A DNA stretch of 64,000 nt from Promicromonospora iranensis (GTDB lineage Bacteria > Actinomycetota > Actinomycetes > Actinomycetales > Cellulomonadaceae), in assembly GCF_028994775.1 (NCBI RefSeq), contig NZ_JAJQMN010000001.1:62001-126000 (forward strand), read 5' to 3'. The stretch's first letter is position 1; each line of letters opens with the position of its first letter. A model generated the notes under the pieces. It worked only from the letters and a program-made list of their open reading frames with translations. It did no database searches and had not been told where the DNA came from. A program made the translations under genes and the position numbers. Below are positions 61,183 to 64,000 of the stretch, piece after piece.

Positions 61183-62376
61183 ATGTCTGTTGCACGACGC
61201 GTGTTCACGGTCCTGGCGCTCGCCGCCCTCACGCTCACCACCGCCGTCGTCCCGGCGACCGCCACGGGCGGCGCCGCTCCGCCACCGGGCGGCGCGGAGA
61301 ACGGGACCCGGCTCATGGAGGGCCCAGCCCTCTATCCGCGCGCGATCCGGCTGGAGCACTCCGGCGCGGCCAACGGCACCATCGTCGCCAGTGCCGTCAC
61401 CTTCGCCGACGGCGCCGGGCACGGCGCGATCTTCTCCAGCACCGACCACGGCCGCACGTTCACCCGGGTCGGGACGGTCTCCGATCCCGGAGCGGCCGAG
61501 GGCCTGTGCTGCTCGACCCTGTACGAGCTGCCCCGCCGGGTCGGTGACCTGGCCACGGGCACGCTGCTCTGGTCCGCGTCGGTGGGCCAGGAGGCGGACC
61601 CGGAGACACGCCGGATGACACTGCCGGTCTGGGCCAGCCGGGACCAGGGCCGCACCTGGGAGCACGTGTCCACGGCGGCCACCGCGGCCGGCGTCAAGGG
61701 CCTGTGGGAGCCGGAGTTCGCCGTCTCCCCCGGCGGCGACCTGGTGCTCTACGTCTCGGACGAGAACCAGCAGCCGACCCACAGCCAGACGATCGTGCAG
61801 ACCACGTCGCCCGACGGCGTGACCTGGTCCCCGCTGGAGAACGTCGTCGCGGCGAAGGACCCGGCGCTCCGTCCCGGGATGCCGGTGGTCCGCAGGCTGC
61901 CCGGCGGCACGTACCTGATGAGCTACGAGATCTGCGGGCCCGGCCAGAACTGCCGGCACATGACCCGGCGGTCGTCCGACGCCGTGAGCTGGGGCCCCGC
62001 CACCAACCTCGGCAGGCCGGTGCGCACCGCCGACGGGACCCACTTCCGGCACGCCCCGACGATCAGCTGGTACGACGACGGCACCGACGACGGGCGGCTG
62101 CTCGGCGTCGGGCAGATGCTGTACGGGGCCGACGGGACCGTGCTGCCGGGCAACGGGTCGACGATCATGACGAACGACGCGGCGCCGGAGTCCCCCTGGC
62201 GGACGGCGGCGGCGCCGGTCCGGGTCTTCGAGCCGTGGAACAACTACTGCCCCAACTACAGCTCGTCCCTGCTGCCGATGCCCGAACGGGACGAGCTCCT
62301 GGAGCTCGCGACGGGGTACGACGCGGAGGGCGGCACCTGCACCACCTACTTCGCGGTCGCCGGCCTGCCTGACTGA
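61183..62376 (+). CDS. secreted sialidase-fold (BNR/Asp-box) protein
   Basis: 397 residues from ATG 61183 (GAGGTGACAG upstream). A signal peptide (residues 1-28, ending TATA) precedes a beta-propeller with Asp boxes SSTDHGRTF (85-93) and ASRDQGRTW (151-159). Four or more Cys (CCS, ICGPGQNC, NNYC, GTC) may form disulfides. Glycosidase relatives cleave sialic acid or other sugars; the catalytic residues cannot be assigned by eye, so a lectin-like or other exo-glycosidase role is possible. Confidence 0.82.
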   Translation: MSVARRVFTVLALAALTLTTAVVPATATGGAAPPPGGAENGTRLMEGPALYPRAIRLEHSGAANGTIVASAVTFADGAGHGAIFSSTDHGRTFTRVGTVSDPGAAEGLCCSTLYELPRRVGDLATGTLLWSASVGQEADPETRRMTLPVWASRDQGRTWEHVSTAATAAGVKGLWEPEFAVSPGGDLVLYVSDENQQPTHSQTIVQTTSPDGVTWSPLENVVAAKDPALRPGMPVVRRLPGGTYLMSYEICGPGQNCRHMTRRSSDAVSWGPATNLGRPVRTADGTHFRHAPTISWYDDGTDDGRLLGVGQMLYGADGTVLPGNGSTIMTNDAAPESPWRTAAAPVRVFEPWNNYCPNYSSSLLPMPERDELLELATGYDAEGGTCTTYFAVAGLPD

Positions 62377-62398
62377 CCCGCGTGTGGCCGCCGTCGGC

Positions 62399-63118
62399 TC
62401 ATCGGCTGCCGGCGGCCACCAGCAGCAGCACGGGCGCGACCACGAGCAGGTACATCAGCCCGAAGAACAGCGTGTGCACGACGACGAAGCCGGCCAGCGT
62501 CCGCAGGTGCGCCGGCACCCGCAGGTGCTCGGCGAGCTTGCGCAGGAACGATCCCGGGTGCAGCAGGTCCCAGGAGTTGAACCGGACGTAGCGGCCCAGG
62601 TAGATGCCGACGCTCACCAGCAGCAGGGTGACCGCCACCAGCACCCAGGAGTCGGGCTGGCGATACGGGTCGTCGTCGTTGGGCCGGACCAGCAGTACGT
62701 AGGCGAACTGCACCAGCAGCACGTTCATCAGCATGTTCAGCACGCCGGACAGCGCCAGCGACAGCACCATCACGATGTCGTACCAGAGGGGCGCAGGGTC
62801 GTCCGTGGGCCGCCGGTGGGAGAAGTTCAGCTCGGTCACGAGGTAGGCCGAGTTCGGCAGCAGCAGCACCCAGACCACGAGCACGAGCGCCATCACCGCG
62901 AGCAGCAGCGCCTGGCTCGGCATGAAGCTCACCACCGCCACGGCCACGGCCACCCCGATCCCCAGCACCACCGCCGGGGCGATCGACAGCCCGATGTTGA
63001 GCACCATCGGCCAGTAGACCGGCAGCCGGAACAGCGGCGCGCGCAGCAGCACCAGCGCGAGGGCGAAGACGTTCAGCAGGACGATGCCGACGGGCAGCAG
63101 CAGGATCGCATTCATCAC
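62399..63118 (-). CDS. DUF1361 integral membrane protein
   Basis: 239 residues, about seven membrane helices. WVLLLPNSAYLVTELNF, then YLGRYVRFNSWDLLHPGSFL match DUF1361. Function unknown for the family. Convergent with the sialidase-like gene and downstream of the transporter. Confidence 0.88.
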   Translation of the reverse strand: MMNAILLLPVGIVLLNVFALALVLLRAPLFRLPVYWPMVLNIGLSIAPAVVLGIGVAVAVAVVSFMPSQALLLAVMALVLVVWVLLLPNSAYLVTELNFSHRRPTDDPAPLWYDIVMVLSLALSGVLNMLMNVLLVQFAYVLLVRPNDDDPYRQPDSWVLVAVTLLLVSVGIYLGRYVRFNSWDLLHPGSFLRKLAEHLRVPAHLRTLAGFVVVHTLFFGLMYLLVVAPVLLLVAAGSR

Positions 63119-63183
63119 CGCTCATCCTCGCCTTGACCCCGCCGCCACGCGCGACGGCGGGGTCACCACTCAGTGCGGGGTGG

Positions 63184-64000
63184 TCACCGCACCGGTGCAC
63201 CCGGCCCGAGCGGGATGCCGAGCGCCCACCAGGCGAAGAACAGGCAGGTCCAGGCCAGCGTCATGCACACGGCCAGCGGCAGCGTGTAGGACGCGAGGGT
63301 GCCGATACCCGCGCTCTTGCGGTACCGCTGGAGAAAACCGAGCGCCATGATGAAGTACGGGCTCATGGGCGTGATCGCCGTCGACCCGGAGTCGGCGATG
63401 CGGAACAGCGCCTGCGTGGTCTCCGCCGGCACGTCCAGCAGCATCAGCATGGGCACGACGATCGGTGCCGCGAGCGCCCACATCGCCGAGCCGCTCGTCA
63501 CCAGGACGTTGACCAGCGACAGCAGCGCGAGGATGGCCAGGAACACCGCCCAGATCGGCACGCCGGTGGACTCCAGGGCCTCGGCGGAGTTCACGGCGAT
63601 GACGTCACCGATGTGCGTCCAGTCGAAGTACGCGAGGAACTGCGCGATGGCGAAGAACAGCACGAGCACCGGCGCCATCTGGCGTACGCCCTCGGCCATC
63701 AGCCTCGGCACGTCGGCCGCCGTGGTGATCGCCCCGGACCGCCAGCCGTACACGATGCCGACGAGCGCGAACAGGACCGCCACGATCGCGGCTATCCCGT
63801 CCAGGAACGGCGACTCGGTGAGGCTCCCGCCCTCGCCGCGCAGCGGGGACGACGGCGGCAGCACCACCGCGACGACCGCCAGCATGGCGACGAGGCCGCT
63901 GATCATCGCGGCGCGCAGCGCGGACCGGTCGCGCGGTGAGAGCTCGAGGCCCTCGACGTCGTCGAGATCCGCGTCGGGGTCGGCGTCGAGGTCGGGCCGC
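63184..64000 (-). CDS. AbgT-family transporter, 5' end outside the window
   Basis: The last 271 codons of a membrane protein. A cytoplasmic Asp-rich loop (DLDADPDADLDDVEG) is followed by helices with VLVTSGSAMWALAAPIVVPM, IADSGSTAITPMSPYFIMAL and AVCMTLAWTCLFFAWWALGIPLG. These match the C-terminal half of AbgT (p-aminobenzoyl-glutamate transporter family, also linked to antimetabolite efflux). The start lies beyond base 64000. Confidence 0.88.
   Translation of the reverse strand, partial: RPDLDADPDADLDDVEGLELSPRDRSALRAAMISGLVAMLAVVAVVLPPSSPLRGEGGSLTESPFLDGIAAIVAVLFALVGIVYGWRSGAITTAADVPRLMAEGVRQMAPVLVLFFAIAQFLAYFDWTHIGDVIAVNSAEALESTGVPIWAVFLAILALLSLVNVLVTSGSAMWALAAPIVVPMLMLLDVPAETTQALFRIADSGSTAITPMSPYFIMALGFLQRYRKSAGIGTLASYTLPLAVCMTLAWTCLFFAWWALGIPLGPGAPVR

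Overview
The window is high-GC, densely packed actinobacterial chromosome. Markers are a phosphatidylinositol-mannoside gene run (pimA, an acyltransferase, a phosphatidylinositol-phosphate synthase), a probable F420-dependent oxidoreductase, many GTG starts and a secreted GH64 beta-1,3-glucanase with a ricin-type lectin domain. Together these suggest a soil or plant-associated member of the Micrococcales, perhaps near Promicromonosporaceae/Cellulosimicrobium. That placement is inference; nothing here identifies a species.

Layout: (1) 1-7 kb: the start of a secreted protein, an unusual SDR enzyme, and a minus-strand three-gene operon (TPR protein, TPR-CHAT protease, unknown 219-residue protein) that looks like a proteolytic conflict or signalling system. 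(2) 7-12 kb: a two-component system divergent from an ABC exporter and a LURP-one-like protein, then a methyltransferase. (3) 12-17 kb: a minus-strand set of a stand-alone LuxR regulator, I36-type secreted inhibitor, lipoprotein, efflux adaptor and MacB-like ABC pair. (4) 17.5-25.7 kb: a merR gene lying between the true pdxS 3' end and a decayed copy of it, then the coupled run thrS-HIT-pgsA-patA-pimA-membrane protein. (5) 25.7-37 kb: housekeeping and accessory enzymes, two copies of a Val-Cys-Gly tRNA triplet flanking a 3.2 kb segment that ends in a 5'-truncated flavoprotein gene, then pabB- and pabC-like genes and tRNA-Val(CAC).

(6) 37.26-53.74 kb: a 16.4 kb integrated element between 48-bp perfect direct repeats of the 3' part of tRNA-Val(CAC). 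It has a tyrosine integrase, an excisionase-like HTH protein, a DUF3631-type ATPase that may initiate replication, a C5-cytosine methyltransferase, an FtsK/TraB-like translocase with small membrane partners, and an XRE-TPR regulator. I see no relaxase. This fits an actinomycete integrative and conjugative element (AICE) that moves double-stranded DNA. It also carries two unusual repeat arrays (a candidate replication origin at 39780-40007 and a candidate clt-like transfer locus at 43706-43855) and, at its right end, unrecognised cargo: a low-GC 500-codon frame, a 52-residue Cys-rich protein and a protein with a HEPN-like RX4H motif.

(7) 53.7-64 kb: an integrase relic next to attR, a small secreted protein, a TetR-controlled SMR drug efflux pair, the GH64 glucanase, GAPDH with a GlxA/AraC-type regulator and direct-repeat operators, a secreted sialidase-like protein, a DUF1361 membrane protein and an AbgT-type transporter cut by the window edge.
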